The notes: a model not told the origin generated them from the letters alone. Shown: positions 52,309 to 62,240, counted from the first letter of the stretch. The stretch is 64,000 nt of DNA from Halomarinibacterium sp041392125 (GCA_041392125.1 JAWKMR010000004.1:248001-312000), one strand, 5' to 3'. Numbers and translations: made by a program.

Positions 52309-53565
52309 ATGGCATATTTATTTACTTCTGAAAGTGTTTCGGAAGGACATCCAGACAAGGTAGCAGACCAAATTAGCGATGCGTTAATTGATAATTTTTT
52401 GGCATTTGACCCCGAAGCAAAAGTAGCCTGTGAAACTTTGGTTACTACCGGGCAAGTGGTTTTGGCGGGTGAAGTAAAATCGAATATCTACTTAGATGTT
52501 CAAAAAATAGCTCGTGATGTAATTAATAAAATTGGGTACACCAAAGGCGAATATCAATTTGATGGAAATTCCTGTGGGGTACTTTCTGCTATTCACGAAC
52601 AAAGTGACGATATTAACCGTGGGGTAGATCGCGCTAATAAAGAAGAACAAGGTGCAGGAGACCAAGGAATGATGTTTGGCTATGCTACCAAAGAAACCGA
52701 AAATTATATGCCTTTGCCATTGGATTTATCGCACAAAATTTTAATTGAGCTGGCAGCTATGCGAAGAGAAGGAAAGGAAATACCTTATTTACGCCCCGAT
52801 TCTAAAAGCCAGGTAACTATTGAATATAATGACGATAATACTCCTGTACGAATTGATTCTATTGTCGTTTCAACACAGCATGATGACTTTACTGAGGACG
52901 AAGAGGCGATGCTCTCCAAAATCAAGAATGATATTATTACTATTTTAATTCCAAGAGTTAAGGCCGGTTTGAAACCAGAACTACAAAAATTGTTCAACGA
53001 CCAAATAAAATACCATATTAACCCCACAGGGAAGTTTGTTATTGGCGGTCCGCACGGTGATACCGGGTTAACAGGAAGAAAAATAATTGTGGACACTTAT
53101 GGTGGAAAAGGAGCTCACGGGGGGGGTGCCTTCAGTGGGAAAGATCCAAGTAAGGTAGATCGTTCTGCAGCGTATGCTACGCGACATATTGCCAAAAACT
53201 TGGTCGCTGCCGGAGTGTGTGATGAAGTATTAATCCAAGTAAGTTATGCCATTGGTGTGGTAGAGCCTATGGGTATTTTTGTGGATACCTATGGAAGTTC
53301 CAAAGTAGCCTTGAGTAATGGTGAAATTGCCAACAAGGTTTCTGAAATTTTTGATATGCGCCCTGCTGCCATTGAACAACGCTTAAAACTACGCCAACCT
53401 ATGTATTCTGAAACGGCTGCTTATGGACATATGGGACGAAAAAATGAAGTTGTTTCTAAAACGTTTCATTTACCTAATGGTGGTGACAAAACAATAGATG
53501 TAGAATTGTTCACTTGGGAAAAATTGGATTATGTAGAAAAAGTGAAAGAGGCTTTTGGGCTGTAA
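52309..53565 (+). CDS. metK: S-adenosylmethionine synthetase
   Basis: Makes SAM from methionine and ATP. 418 residues; SEGHPDKVADQISD, GDQGMMFGYA and the phosphate loop GGGAFSGKDPSKVDRSAAY are the signatures. It is a single-gene unit between its own promoter and terminator, with a SAM-II-type leader, divergent from the ilv operon. Confidence 0.97.
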   Translation: MAYLFTSESVSEGHPDKVADQISDALIDNFLAFDPEAKVACETLVTTGQVVLAGEVKSNIYLDVQKIARDVINKIGYTKGEYQFDGNSCGVLSAIHEQSDDINRGVDRANKEEQGAGDQGMMFGYATKETENYMPLPLDLSHKILIELAAMRREGKEIPYLRPDSKSQVTIEYNDDNTPVRIDSIVVSTQHDDFTEDEEAMLSKIKNDIITILIPRVKAGLKPELQKLFNDQIKYHINPTGKFVIGGPHGDTGLTGRKIIVDTYGGKGAHGGGAFSGKDPSKVDRSAAYATRHIAKNLVAAGVCDEVLIQVSYAIGVVEPMGIFVDTYGSSKVALSNGEIANKVSEIFDMRPAAIEQRLKLRQPMYSETAAYGHMGRKNEVVSKTFHLPNGGDKTIDVELFTWEKLDYVEKVKEAFGL

Positions 53566-53592
53566 CTAAAATGAAGTTTTATAACATCGCTT

Positions 53593-53619
53593 AGTCCCCC
53601 TTCAACGGGGGATTTTTTA
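53593..53619 (+). terminator. Terminator of metK
   Basis: TCCCCC-TTCAAC-GGGGGA stem followed by six T residues. The core is similar to the hairpin repeats at 32522 and 50072. Confidence 0.82.
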
Positions 53620-54267
53620 TATAATATTGTGCCGTTTGGCTTTTTGTACCGCTTCAATTTTACTATGTACCTGTAATTTTTGATAGATATTTTCGATGTG
53701 CTTACGAACAGTACTTGGGGAAAGAAAAAGATTTTCTGCAATAACGGTATAACTTAAACCGGTACTAAGTTGCTCCAAAACTTCAATTTCGCGCTTACTA
53801 AGGGATATATCTTCTTTGTCCTTTTCATTTTCAATAGAAAGAGGATTACGAAGTAATTTTAATGTTTTCAAAGCAATAGAAGGATTCATCGCAGCACCTC
53901 CATTTAAGGTTTCAACGATGCCATCGTACAAATCTTTAGGGTTAATTTCTTTCAGTAAATACCCATCGGCCCCTGCTTTTATGGCGTTGAAAATATTTTC
54001 ATCATTATCAAATGCGGTAAGCATGATAATTTTTATTTGTGGATATTTTTGTTTCACCACTTGGGTCGTTTCAATACCGTTTAAAACGGGCATTTCAATA
54101 TCCATTAAAATAAGGTCTATGTTGTGATTATCTTCCAGCTTTGCAAGTAATTCACTTCCGTTTAAAGAAGCGTGTTTTACCATAACCTCGTCAAAAAAAG
54201 ATAGTTTTTCTTTAATAGCGTGTATTAAAAATGAATTATCATCAACAATGGCAATTTTAATATTCAT
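53617..54267 (-). CDS. LuxR/NarL-type response regulator
   Basis: A 216-residue regulator. The receiver is canonical: acidic pair D9-D10, phosphoacceptor D56 (LILMDIEMP), Thr in MLTAF and Lys in YLLKEI. The C-terminal LuxR domain includes LSKREIEVLEQLSTGLSYTVIAENL. It is 77 bp downstream of a histidine kinase gene, its likely partner, and a second paralogous kinase lies further upstream. Confidence 0.92.
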   Translation of the reverse strand: MNIKIAIVDDNSFLIHAIKEKLSFFDEVMVKHASLNGSELLAKLEDNHNIDLILMDIEMPVLNGIETTQVVKQKYPQIKIIMLTAFDNDENIFNAIKAGADGYLLKEINPKDLYDGIVETLNGGAAMNPSIALKTLKLLRNPLSIENEKDKEDISLSKREIEVLEQLSTGLSYTVIAENLFLSPSTVRKHIENIYQKLQVHSKIEAVQKAKRHNII

Positions 54268-54344
54268 AGGCTATGGTTTGTAGATATCTTTAAAATTAAA
54301 ACAATTTTATAAGTTTTTTATAAGGCAATTGACGTATTAAGGTA

Positions 54345-56126
54345 TTAAGTTTTGGAAACTATTAGAAGTAAGTTGGTTCCTTTTCTAATTTCCGAATCTA
54401 TAGTTAATTCGGCCCCAATATCCCGGGCTCTTTTGGTCATATTATTTAAACCATTCCCTAAGGTTACTTCTGTTTTACTGAATCCTTTTCCGTTATCATG
54501 GATGGTAATCTTAAAACGTTCTTCAGTTTCCTGAACTACTACCTCAACTTTAGAAGCTTCTGCATATTTTATTGCATTGTTGACGGCCTCTTGAATTATT
54601 CGATAGATATTCATCCCTTCTACAGACGTGAAGCTATGTTGAGAATCTATGGTATGATCTATATTAAATTGAAATTGCGTCCCCGAAGCTGCTAGTTTGG
54701 CTTGATTAATAAAGTTGGTGATACGCGATTTCAGGTCTTCGAATGTAATATCACTCTTATTCATGGCCCAAATGGTATCCCGCAACTCATAAATAGTTTG
54801 CGTTGTGAAAGTACTAATACCGGAAAGTTTTAACGCTAATTTGTCTTTCACATCGGGAAAACCAAATTTTATATTATCTAGACTTGAAATAATAAAAGTA
54901 AGTTGAGCCCCAATATTGTCATGCAAATCGCGAGAGATACGCAAGCGTTGCTCCTGTAATTTATTTTGAGTTTCAATAGCAGCTAAAGCGGTCTTCAATT
55001 CACTTTCTTTTTGTAATTGCGTATTTTTTAATTTCTGTTGGTTGTATAATAAATAACCTAAAAAAACCAATATTATGATCAATCCTAAACCTCCGTACAG
55101 AAGGGTATTTTTTCTACGAACTTCAAGGTCTTTTTCAACTAATTGAGCGCGTTGTTTTAGAATTTCGTTTTCCTTTTTTTCAGTTTCAAATTCTATAGAA
55201 AGCGAAGCAATACTTTCCTGTACTTTTGTGCTTTGTATACTATCTTTTACAGCTACATACTTTTCAAAATAATACAACGCAGAGTCTGTATTCTTTTCTG
55301 CTTTATAAATATCTGAAAGTAACTTATAATTATATTGAGAAAGGTTTCTGTATTCCTTTTTATTTGAAATAAGTAGCGATTTATGGATAAGCGGAACCGC
55401 ATGATTCCAATCTTTTTCGGCCATAAATACTTCACCAATTTGGGTATAATTTTCTGCCACCCCAATAGAATCGTATCGCCGTAGCCTATCTTGAAGCGAC
55501 ATATTAAAATACTCCCGCGATTTACTGTACTGTTTTTGCAAACCATACACCCCTGCAATATTGCTAAGGCTATAGGGAATACCCACACTATCTTTGAGTT
55601 TCCTTTTTATTTCTAATGCAGTAGAAAAATAATACAAAGCACTATCTAATTCTTTATTAATTTCCTTTAAAACACCGTAGTTATTATAAATATCTTTAAG
55701 GCTATTTTCTAAATTGTTTTTTTGGGCAAGATTTTTCCCTTTCTGCATATAATACATCGCTTTGGGCATATCGCGGTATTTCATTCCGTAGCCAAGTTCT
55801 CCATATTGATATGCAACTTGTTCATGATTGTTTAACTTTTCAAACACACGTATAGCATCCAGTTTATATTGCGTGCTTTTTTCGTATTCTCCTTGATAGC
55901 CATAAATTAAGCTTAACTTTGCATAGGCTCCAGCAATTCCATTTTCGTACCCAATAGTTTGCGCATCGGCAAGATTTTGTTTAAACAAGGTAAGAAGCGA
56001 ATCTTGTGGAATATTTAATCCCTGTGTATATAAATTATTAATGGAATCTATCTCACTTTCCATTTGAGAAAAAAGAGTGGTACTTGCCAAGAAAAGAAAC
56101 AAAAAGAAAGGTGGGGTTTTAAACAC
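54345..56126 (-). CDS. TPR sensor histidine kinase, copy 1
   Basis: A 593-residue kinase: signal peptide ending TLFSQ, an exported TPR sensor (about 30-300), a coiled coil, one membrane span (about 340-362, LIIILVFLGYLLY), then the NarX-type HisKA_3 box with phospho-His in RISRDLHDNIGAQL and an ATPase domain (EAVNNAIKYAEAS, DNGKGF). The sensor region is on the periplasmic side. It is next to a regulator gene and paralogous to 56471-58366. Confidence 0.92.
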   Translation of the reverse strand: MFKTPPFFLFLFLASTTLFSQMESEIDSINNLYTQGLNIPQDSLLTLFKQNLADAQTIGYENGIAGAYAKLSLIYGYQGEYEKSTQYKLDAIRVFEKLNNHEQVAYQYGELGYGMKYRDMPKAMYYMQKGKNLAQKNNLENSLKDIYNNYGVLKEINKELDSALYYFSTALEIKRKLKDSVGIPYSLSNIAGVYGLQKQYSKSREYFNMSLQDRLRRYDSIGVAENYTQIGEVFMAEKDWNHAVPLIHKSLLISNKKEYRNLSQYNYKLLSDIYKAEKNTDSALYYFEKYVAVKDSIQSTKVQESIASLSIEFETEKKENEILKQRAQLVEKDLEVRRKNTLLYGGLGLIIILVFLGYLLYNQQKLKNTQLQKESELKTALAAIETQNKLQEQRLRISRDLHDNIGAQLTFIISSLDNIKFGFPDVKDKLALKLSGISTFTTQTIYELRDTIWAMNKSDITFEDLKSRITNFINQAKLAASGTQFQFNIDHTIDSQHSFTSVEGMNIYRIIQEAVNNAIKYAEASKVEVVVQETEERFKITIHDNGKGFSKTEVTLGNGLNNMTKRARDIGAELTIDSEIRKGTNLLLIVSKT

Positions 56127-56152
56127 GCTAACAATATTTTTACTAAAAATAC

Positions 56153-56386
56153 TTAAATATTTATTTCTGGCTGTACAACTAATGCTTCATCCAAATTATA
56201 TTCTAAGAAACGATAGGTATTTAAATGTGTTTGTCGTAACAAAATTTGATTTTTGTGCCGCTGTATTTCTTCAAAAATCAAAGCCTGTTGTGTTGTAGCC
56301 AAATGCTTTTGCGTTCTATTTTTACTTTGAAAATACAGCGCAATGACAACACAAACTATACCCGTTATGAAGATTGTAATGAACAC
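56153..56386 (-). CDS. Small single-span membrane protein between the kinases
   Basis: A 77-residue protein with an N-terminal hydrophobic segment (ITIFITGIVCVVIALYF) and a helical soluble tail. It ends 26 bp before copy 1 kinase starts, so it may be co-transcribed with it. Could be an accessory or chance frame; its size and membrane segment make it plausible. Confidence 0.5.
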   Translation of the reverse strand: MFITIFITGIVCVVIALYFQSKNRTQKHLATTQQALIFEEIQRHKNQILLRQTHLNTYRFLEYNLDEALVVQPEINI

Positions 56387-56470
56387 TTACTTTATTCGTT
56401 TTAATGAATAAAATAACTTTTTTTTTAAAAGTTTAGCAATAAGGCAAGTGACGTATTTTTCTTTCCGGAA

Positions 56471-58366
56471 TTAATTGGTAGAATCCATAGGGAAAACTAC
56501 CTTAATAATTGTTCCTTGACCAGCTTCAGATTCTATTTGAGCCTTACCTCCCAAGTCTCTAGCGCGTTTTTTTATGTTATTAATCCCATGGCCCATTTCT
56601 GCAATAGCTACGTTAAAACCTTTGCCGTTATCTGAAATCGTTACGATATAGTTTGTTTCATTTACATCGAAATTTACACTTATATGCGAAGCTTCAGCAT
56701 ATTTAAGCGCATTATTTACTCCTTCCTGAATAATTCTGTACACATTCATCCCTTGTATTGAAGGAAGTAATAGTTCTTTCGAAATAGTTTCAGAAACATA
56801 GAATGAAAATTTCACCTTAGCATCTGCAATACCTGCTTTTTCAATAAAATTGGAAATACGAGCTTGCAAATCTTCAATTGAAATTTGCTCTTTGTTCATG
56901 GCCCAAATGGTATCCCGAAGTTCATAAATAGTTTGGGTTGTAAAAGCACTAATATGGGCTAATTTTTCAGAAACCATGGTGTCTTTTTCCTGTAATCCAT
57001 ATTTCAAGTTGTCTACAGAAGAAGTCACAAAAGTAAGTTGTGATCCAATGTTATCGTGCAAATCGCGAGAGATACGTAAGCGCTGTTCTTGTAATTTATT
57101 TTGGGTTTCAATTTTGGCAAGTGCAGTCTTAAGCGCTGCTTCACGGCTAAGTTGCCTATTTTTTATCTTTTGTTGATTATAAAACAAATACCCTAACAAT
57201 CCTAAAATAATAGCCAACGCCAAACTACCGTACATCATGAGGTTTTTTCGATCTACTTCAAGTTGGGTTTCAGCAAGATTGGCACGGGTTTCTGCTAAAT
57301 CGCGTTCTTTTTTTTCGGTTTCATACTTGGTTTCCATTTCGGCTACTTTGGCAGCCCTTTCATCATTAAATACGGAATCCCTTAATTTGTAAAATGCTTC
57401 TTGCTTTTCTAAAGCATTTTTATAGTCTCCAATTTTTTTATAAAACCAGGCCTCCTGCTGTACTACATCTCTAATTTTTTCAATACTTCCACTTTCTTGG
57501 GCAAATTGATTAGCTAAGACAAAATTTTCCTTTGCCTCCAGATTATTTCCCTGTTCATACGCTATGGTTGCTAAGTTTGTATAATTGGTGGCCAAATTGT
57601 AAGAGCGGCCTCGTATTTTGTTCAGCACTAACGCCCTTTTGATGTATTTTTTTGCTTCTTCGTACTTTTTTGTCTTTAAAAGGGTATTACCAATATTGTT
57701 GAAAATAAAGGAAAAACGAACAGAATCTTCCACCTTTTGCAATAACGCCACATTTTTATAATGGTAATACAAAGCACTATCTGCCTTACCCCAATCGTCA
57801 AAATTAATAGCGGTAGCATTGTTGGCAAAAATGAAATATTTATATTCTTTATTTTTTGCCTCATCCATAATTTTATAGGCCTTTTTTCCGTAAGAAACAC
57901 CTTTTTCATAATCTTCAAAATCGTGATATAAAATGGAAATGTCAGACGTATGCAGCGAGATTAAAGCTGTATCTTTCATCTTCTCTGCCATATGTAAGGC
58001 ATTTTGAATAAAATGAAGTGCTTCATCGTATTTTCCTAATCGTAACTCTTGATAATATAGGCGTTCATACACTTTTCTGAGACGATCTAAAGAATCTAAT
58101 GACGTTAATAACGGAATTACCTTTCTTGAATAGTAATTCACACTATCTGTTATTTTCTGAGTATCGTTTCTGAAAAACCGAAAGTATACATAGTTCGCTG
58201 TATCTGCCTTGGTTTTTAGGAGCTTTTTTGATTGCTGAAAATAGAACTCGGAAGAGTCTTTGCTGTTAAACGCTTTTAAAAGCAACGAATCTATATTTTT
58301 AGAAACTTGAGAAAAAGAAGTAAGGAAAAAAAAGAGACCAAAAATGATCGATAAAAAATACTTCAT
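56471..58366 (-). CDS. TPR sensor histidine kinase, copy 2
   Basis: A 631-residue kinase with the same order of parts as copy 1: signal peptide ending TSFSQ, periplasmic TPR region, coiled coil, membrane span (LAIILGLLGYLFY), HisKA_3 box RISRDLHDNIGSQL and ATPase domain (EGVNNALKYAEAS, DNGKGF). The start at 58366 (MKYFLSIIFG) is preferred; longer frames run into the terminator at 58394. No second regulator gene is present, so both kinases may share the one at 53617. Confidence 0.9.
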   Translation of the reverse strand: MKYFLSIIFGLFFFLTSFSQVSKNIDSLLLKAFNSKDSSEFYFQQSKKLLKTKADTANYVYFRFFRNDTQKITDSVNYYSRKVIPLLTSLDSLDRLRKVYERLYYQELRLGKYDEALHFIQNALHMAEKMKDTALISLHTSDISILYHDFEDYEKGVSYGKKAYKIMDEAKNKEYKYFIFANNATAINFDDWGKADSALYYHYKNVALLQKVEDSVRFSFIFNNIGNTLLKTKKYEEAKKYIKRALVLNKIRGRSYNLATNYTNLATIAYEQGNNLEAKENFVLANQFAQESGSIEKIRDVVQQEAWFYKKIGDYKNALEKQEAFYKLRDSVFNDERAAKVAEMETKYETEKKERDLAETRANLAETQLEVDRKNLMMYGSLALAIILGLLGYLFYNQQKIKNRQLSREAALKTALAKIETQNKLQEQRLRISRDLHDNIGSQLTFVTSSVDNLKYGLQEKDTMVSEKLAHISAFTTQTIYELRDTIWAMNKEQISIEDLQARISNFIEKAGIADAKVKFSFYVSETISKELLLPSIQGMNVYRIIQEGVNNALKYAEASHISVNFDVNETNYIVTISDNGKGFNVAIAEMGHGINNIKKRARDLGGKAQIESEAGQGTIIKVVFPMDSTN

Positions 58367-58393
58367 GCTTAACATTTGTGAATTAAAACTACA

Positions 58394-58422
58394 AAAAAAC
58401 ACAGTAGTCACTGTGTTTTTTT
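58394..58422 (-). terminator. Terminator after the MORN gene at 58442
   Basis: AACACAGT-AG-TCACTGTGTT-type palindrome with A-run on one side and T-run on the other, so it could act both ways. Confidence 0.75.
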
Positions 58423-58441
58423 GATAGAAATTCGTCTGTCC

Positions 58442-59938
58442 TTATTGATAACTCTTCACTAACTGGCCCTTACTCCACTCTCCAATTTTTTTATTGTAAT
58501 TACTGTCGTGAAAATATCCTTTTCCTTCCTGAAGTCCATTTACCCATTCGCCACCATAATACGATTTATCCTTGAAGAAGAATCTCCCTTGACCGTGGTA
58601 TTGATTATTGCTATTAAACATACCTTCATATTTATCTCCTGATGCAAAGTTATAGGTTCCCATATACATTTTCCCGTTTCTGAAAAATCCGGTAAAAACA
58701 TCTCCATTATTCCACTTGTAGCGACCGTACATATTTTGACAGTCTCCTGCAATACAACCTGTTGCAATTTTATTGTCGTAAAAGGTATAGGGAGTATCTA
58801 TTAAATAACTTTTAAAAATCCCATACTCCCATTTTTCATTTTCCAGATCGTGAGTATAGGCTACCCCATTTAACATCCCGTTTTTATACTCTCCTGTCAT
58901 ATTCTTTTTAGTACCCAAATAGCATCCATAGCCATGCAAGTCGTCATTTTCCCAGAACCCCATGTAATCTCCAGAACCTGTCCATCTAAAAAAACCATAG
59001 CCATGACGTTTTCCATTTTTCCAGAAACCTTCATAATAACCATAACTAAAGTTTTTCTTACCCCAACCGTTTTGACAGTCGCCGCGAACACAATCATTGC
59101 CAGCGATAGGCGTGGCAGGGGTTGGAACAGAAGGATTTGAAGGGCTTGAGGGACTGGATGGAGTTGTATTCTTAGAACTTCCGGAAGTGGTGCCATCATG
59201 ATACGTTAAAACACGAGTAGAGGTAACTTTGCCATTTTTAATCCACTCATACCAATTCCCTTTTTTATCATAATTTAAGGTGACATTTGAGGAGGAATAT
59301 AAGTTGACCCCATTTAAATAATAATCGGTATAACTTGAAGGTTTTCCATCAGTCAACGACCTACCATTTTTAGTAACAGCAAGGTAATCCCCGGAGGTTA
59401 CATACGTATATTCATAAATGTAGTTCATCTTTCCTTCCGAAAAGATTTCTTCTTTTATAATTCTATTCTTGGAATCGTAGTGTTTTTTATTGGTTACTTG
59501 CCCGTTTAAGGTTTGTGTTTCAACCCACAAACCTTTACTATTATAAATATATTTTGTTCCTTTTGTTCCGTCATTGGATTGCCATTGTGTAATTCTTTTT
59601 TGAGCATCTGAAAAATAAATTTCGGCAATTTCTTCACCCAAATCCTTGGATAGGGTTTTTATCAATTTTCCGGAGCTATCATAAATATATTCTAAGTCTC
59701 CTACTATATCACTCTTATTAAGAATAAGATTTCCTTTAGTATCAAAAATATATTCAAAAGACCAAGTCCCTAATATTTTTTCAGATTTAATATCACCTTT
59801 CAGGTTAAAATGCTCTTTGGTATGCTGAATGGGTACCGGATTTGCCGGTGCGTTTTTCCAGTCTACTTTATATTGGGCTTGAATGCTTTGGAAAAAAAGC
59901 CCCGAGATAACAATAAAAATTAGTTGTTTCATTTTCAT
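58442..59938 (-). CDS. Exported MORN-repeat protein, copy 1
   Basis: A 498-residue exported protein (signal ending QSIQAQ). Residues about 30-255 form YD/RHS-like or WG-type repeats (YIYDSSGKLIKTL, YDSKNRIIKEE), then a Ser/Pro linker (SSPSNPSVPTPATP), then about eight MORN repeats (YYEGFWKNGKRHGYG, YGGEWVNGLQEGKG). Two Cys-x4-Cys motifs (CVRGDC and CIAGDC, each followed by Q) separate the MORN blocks. The MORN part is shared with the next gene. Function unknown. Confidence 0.82.
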   Translation of the reverse strand: MKMKQLIFIVISGLFFQSIQAQYKVDWKNAPANPVPIQHTKEHFNLKGDIKSEKILGTWSFEYIFDTKGNLILNKSDIVGDLEYIYDSSGKLIKTLSKDLGEEIAEIYFSDAQKRITQWQSNDGTKGTKYIYNSKGLWVETQTLNGQVTNKKHYDSKNRIIKEEIFSEGKMNYIYEYTYVTSGDYLAVTKNGRSLTDGKPSSYTDYYLNGVNLYSSSNVTLNYDKKGNWYEWIKNGKVTSTRVLTYHDGTTSGSSKNTTPSSPSSPSNPSVPTPATPIAGNDCVRGDCQNGWGKKNFSYGYYEGFWKNGKRHGYGFFRWTGSGDYMGFWENDDLHGYGCYLGTKKNMTGEYKNGMLNGVAYTHDLENEKWEYGIFKSYLIDTPYTFYDNKIATGCIAGDCQNMYGRYKWNNGDVFTGFFRNGKMYMGTYNFASGDKYEGMFNSNNQYHGQGRFFFKDKSYYGGEWVNGLQEGKGYFHDSNYNKKIGEWSKGQLVKSYQ

Positions 59939-59990
59939 GGTATTCGGTTTTTAGGTGTAAATCAAAAATGCAAAAAGTATTGAATAAAAA

Positions 59991-60017
59991 AAATACGGCA
60001 GTTGCCGTATCTTTTTC
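59991..60017 (-). terminator. Terminator between the two MORN genes
   Basis: Minus strand GATACGGCA-ACTGCCGTAT stem followed by a run of eight T residues, 13 bp after the stop of the second MORN gene. Confidence 0.8.
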
Positions 60018-60029
60018 ATTGTAACATAA

Positions 60030-61415
60030 TTACATCGATTTTGTGAGTGTTCCGTTGGACCACTCTCCTATTTTTTGTTTTAAGTCTTTATCATGGTAAT
60101 ATCCTCTTCCATGGTACTTACCATTATTCCATTGTCCTCCATAATACGCATCATCTGAAAAGAAGAAACGTCCCATTCCGTGAAATTGATTGTCGCTGTT
60201 AAACATTCCGGAATATTTATCGCCACTGGCAAAGCTATAGGTTCCCATCAACATTTTACCATTTTTAAAGAACCCGGTAAAGACATCGCCATTACTCCAT
60301 TTAAACTGTCCATATTTATCTTGACAATCTCCGGCAGTACAGCCAGTATCATTTCCGGTAGAATAAAAATCGTAATGCACAGAGATGTTTCCGTTGACAA
60401 ATATTCCTTGATCCCATTTATCGCCTGTAACCGTAACTCCAAGACCATTCAATTGCCCATCACTGTAATTACCAATAATATTATCATTATTATCGGCTAA
60501 GTAAACCCCATAACCATTCATATTATCATTGCTCCAGCTTCCAATGTACTTTCCTATTCCATCCCATTTATACAGCCCATATCCATCCTTTTTTCCATTT
60601 TTCCAAAAACCATCATAATAGCCATTGTTATATTCATATTTTCCCCACCCATTTTGGCAATCTCCGTCCACACAGCCAGAAGTAGTATTATTTTGAGGTA
60701 CGGAACTAGAAGAAATTGTTTTTACAGGTTTAAAAACATAGGCCGCTACGGTATAATACCCTTGTAAAATATATTTATCTACTCCGTTTACCTTTACCAC
60801 AAGGTCATCGCCTCTTTTTTCGGTAGTAGCATAAGTGTAATCCATAGAGTCTCCCTTTATTACAACATGATACCCATTTTCATTGGTTTTACACCAATAG
60901 GTATTGTCTGCAGAATAGTCTAATTTTTGTGCACTTCTGGATCCCCAATTAGAATATTTTCTGATTTCCGGAAGGTAATACGTGGTGTTTTTTTCGGCAA
61001 TGTAATAAAGATAGCTTCCGTTAATATTTACAAAAGGGCCCGAAATATATTCGTCATCGGTATAAAGCACAAAAGAATAAGGATTGGTAACATAAAAATC
61101 CCTGCTCACATTGCTTGCCAATGTTGAAACACTTCCCGATGCCCCGCTGTAGGCATTTTTAAAGTCGGCCAGTAAATAGACCTTTCTGGAATTTTTATCC
61201 AAAACCGAAAGGGTATCTGTATTTAAGTACTTAAGATCCATGATATTGGTAAGCACTTTACCATTGTCTCTAATGGTATAGTCGTACTCACCACTTTTTG
61301 TCCAAGAAAGTCCCGAAGTGCTATTGTTTACTCCCTGCGGAACAGGCACTTGTGCATTAAGTGTTGAGGAAACACAAACAAAAAAACTGAAAAATAAGGT
61401 TAGAAATTTCATCAT
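60030..61415 (-). CDS. Exported MORN-repeat protein, copy 2
   Basis: About 461 residues from MMKFLTLFF (61415 or 61412), with a signal peptide ending STLNAQ. The N-terminal half differs from copy 1 and has short beta-strand repeats around residues 30-230. The C-terminal ~215 residues are MORN repeats matching copy 1, including CVDGDC and CTAGDC followed by Q. A longer frame to 61619 is rejected because it overlaps the DUF6498-type gene and lacks a signal. Function unknown. Confidence 0.8.
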   Translation of the reverse strand: MMKFLTLFFSFFVCVSSTLNAQVPVPQGVNNSTSGLSWTKSGEYDYTIRDNGKVLTNIMDLKYLNTDTLSVLDKNSRKVYLLADFKNAYSGASGSVSTLASNVSRDFYVTNPYSFVLYTDDEYISGPFVNINGSYLYYIAEKNTTYYLPEIRKYSNWGSRSAQKLDYSADNTYWCKTNENGYHVVIKGDSMDYTYATTEKRGDDLVVKVNGVDKYILQGYYTVAAYVFKPVKTISSSSVPQNNTTSGCVDGDCQNGWGKYEYNNGYYDGFWKNGKKDGYGLYKWDGIGKYIGSWSNDNMNGYGVYLADNNDNIIGNYSDGQLNGLGVTVTGDKWDQGIFVNGNISVHYDFYSTGNDTGCTAGDCQDKYGQFKWSNGDVFTGFFKNGKMLMGTYSFASGDKYSGMFNSDNQFHGMGRFFFSDDAYYGGQWNNGKYHGRGYYHDKDLKQKIGEWSNGTLTKSM

Positions 61416-61500
61416 TGAAAAGGTTTTTAAGTGTTTATACAAAGTACAAAAAAAAAATGAAAATAGAGAATAGGGCATTTGCCGTAAATTATAGCAATAC

Positions 61501-62226
61501 TTATTCTGAAAACTCTTGAAACCGTTTCTTCGCTTCCTCAAAATCTTTTTCGTCCCTTGTAATCTTTCGCAATAGTTTATCAACATTCGCAGCATCACGA
61601 TGTATCCCCACGATGGCAAGATCTACTATTAATCTAAAGAGAATTAATAAAATGGCTGCTGCAAATCCTTCTGAAAAAATAATGAAAAAGAATCCCGCCA
61701 AAATCACCACAAATTGTTGTATAAAAATACGCACATAGGGTTTAAAAAATAAACTACTGGCAGAATACTCTTTGTACTGATTGTTTTGCCAAAAGTTGGT
61801 ATAAAAATATTTAAGGTTTGAAACCACAAAGGAAGCTATTAAAATAGGCATCCCATCTAAATGAATGATGGCATTATAGTTTTCAATAATATGAAAGGGC
61901 TCTTTAATCTGCGGAATTGAGGACTGAAAAAAGGCAAATACAAAAATAGACTGAATCCCTACAAACATTCCATAGTGAACGAAGAAAAACAATACAATGC
62001 CGATACTGCTCTTAGGCATTTGATGCGTATTGGGGCTTTCCTTTCCGTAGGTATTAACCATCCATAATTTTATACCATGGAAAAGCCCAATGATAATGGT
62101 CTCTAAAAAATAGGCAAATACAATACTTATTGGGTCTGCTACCCCCAAAATTAATAGCACTAATGCTAACAGGGCATTTCCCCATACCAGGTAATTATAT
62201 TTATTGGGTATAAAAAGGGTTTCCAT
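61501..62226 (-). CDS. DUF6498-type multi-span membrane protein
   Basis: A 241-residue protein with about six hydrophobic segments and a basic/acidic C-terminal tail (KDFEEAKKRFQEFSE). Matches the general form of a conserved membrane family of unknown function. Its stop is 86 bp upstream of the MORN copy 2 start. No catalytic motif is evident. Confidence 0.75.
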   Translation of the reverse strand: METLFIPNKYNYLVWGNALLALVLLILGVADPISIVFAYFLETIIIGLFHGIKLWMVNTYGKESPNTHQMPKSSIGIVLFFFVHYGMFVGIQSIFVFAFFQSSIPQIKEPFHIIENYNAIIHLDGMPILIASFVVSNLKYFYTNFWQNNQYKEYSASSLFFKPYVRIFIQQFVVILAGFFFIIFSEGFAAAILLILFRLIVDLAIVGIHRDAANVDKLLRKITRDEKDFEEAKKRFQEFSE

Positions 62227-62240
62227 AAATTAAATATAGT

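Noticed and set aside
54345..58366. The two kinase genes as one gene split by a frameshift
   Set aside because: Each has a complete set of signal peptide, sensor, membrane span, His box and ATPase domain.
61416..61619. Extension of MORN copy 2 upstream
   Set aside because: It would overlap the DUF6498-type gene in another frame, and the proper signal peptide starts at MMKFLTLFF.
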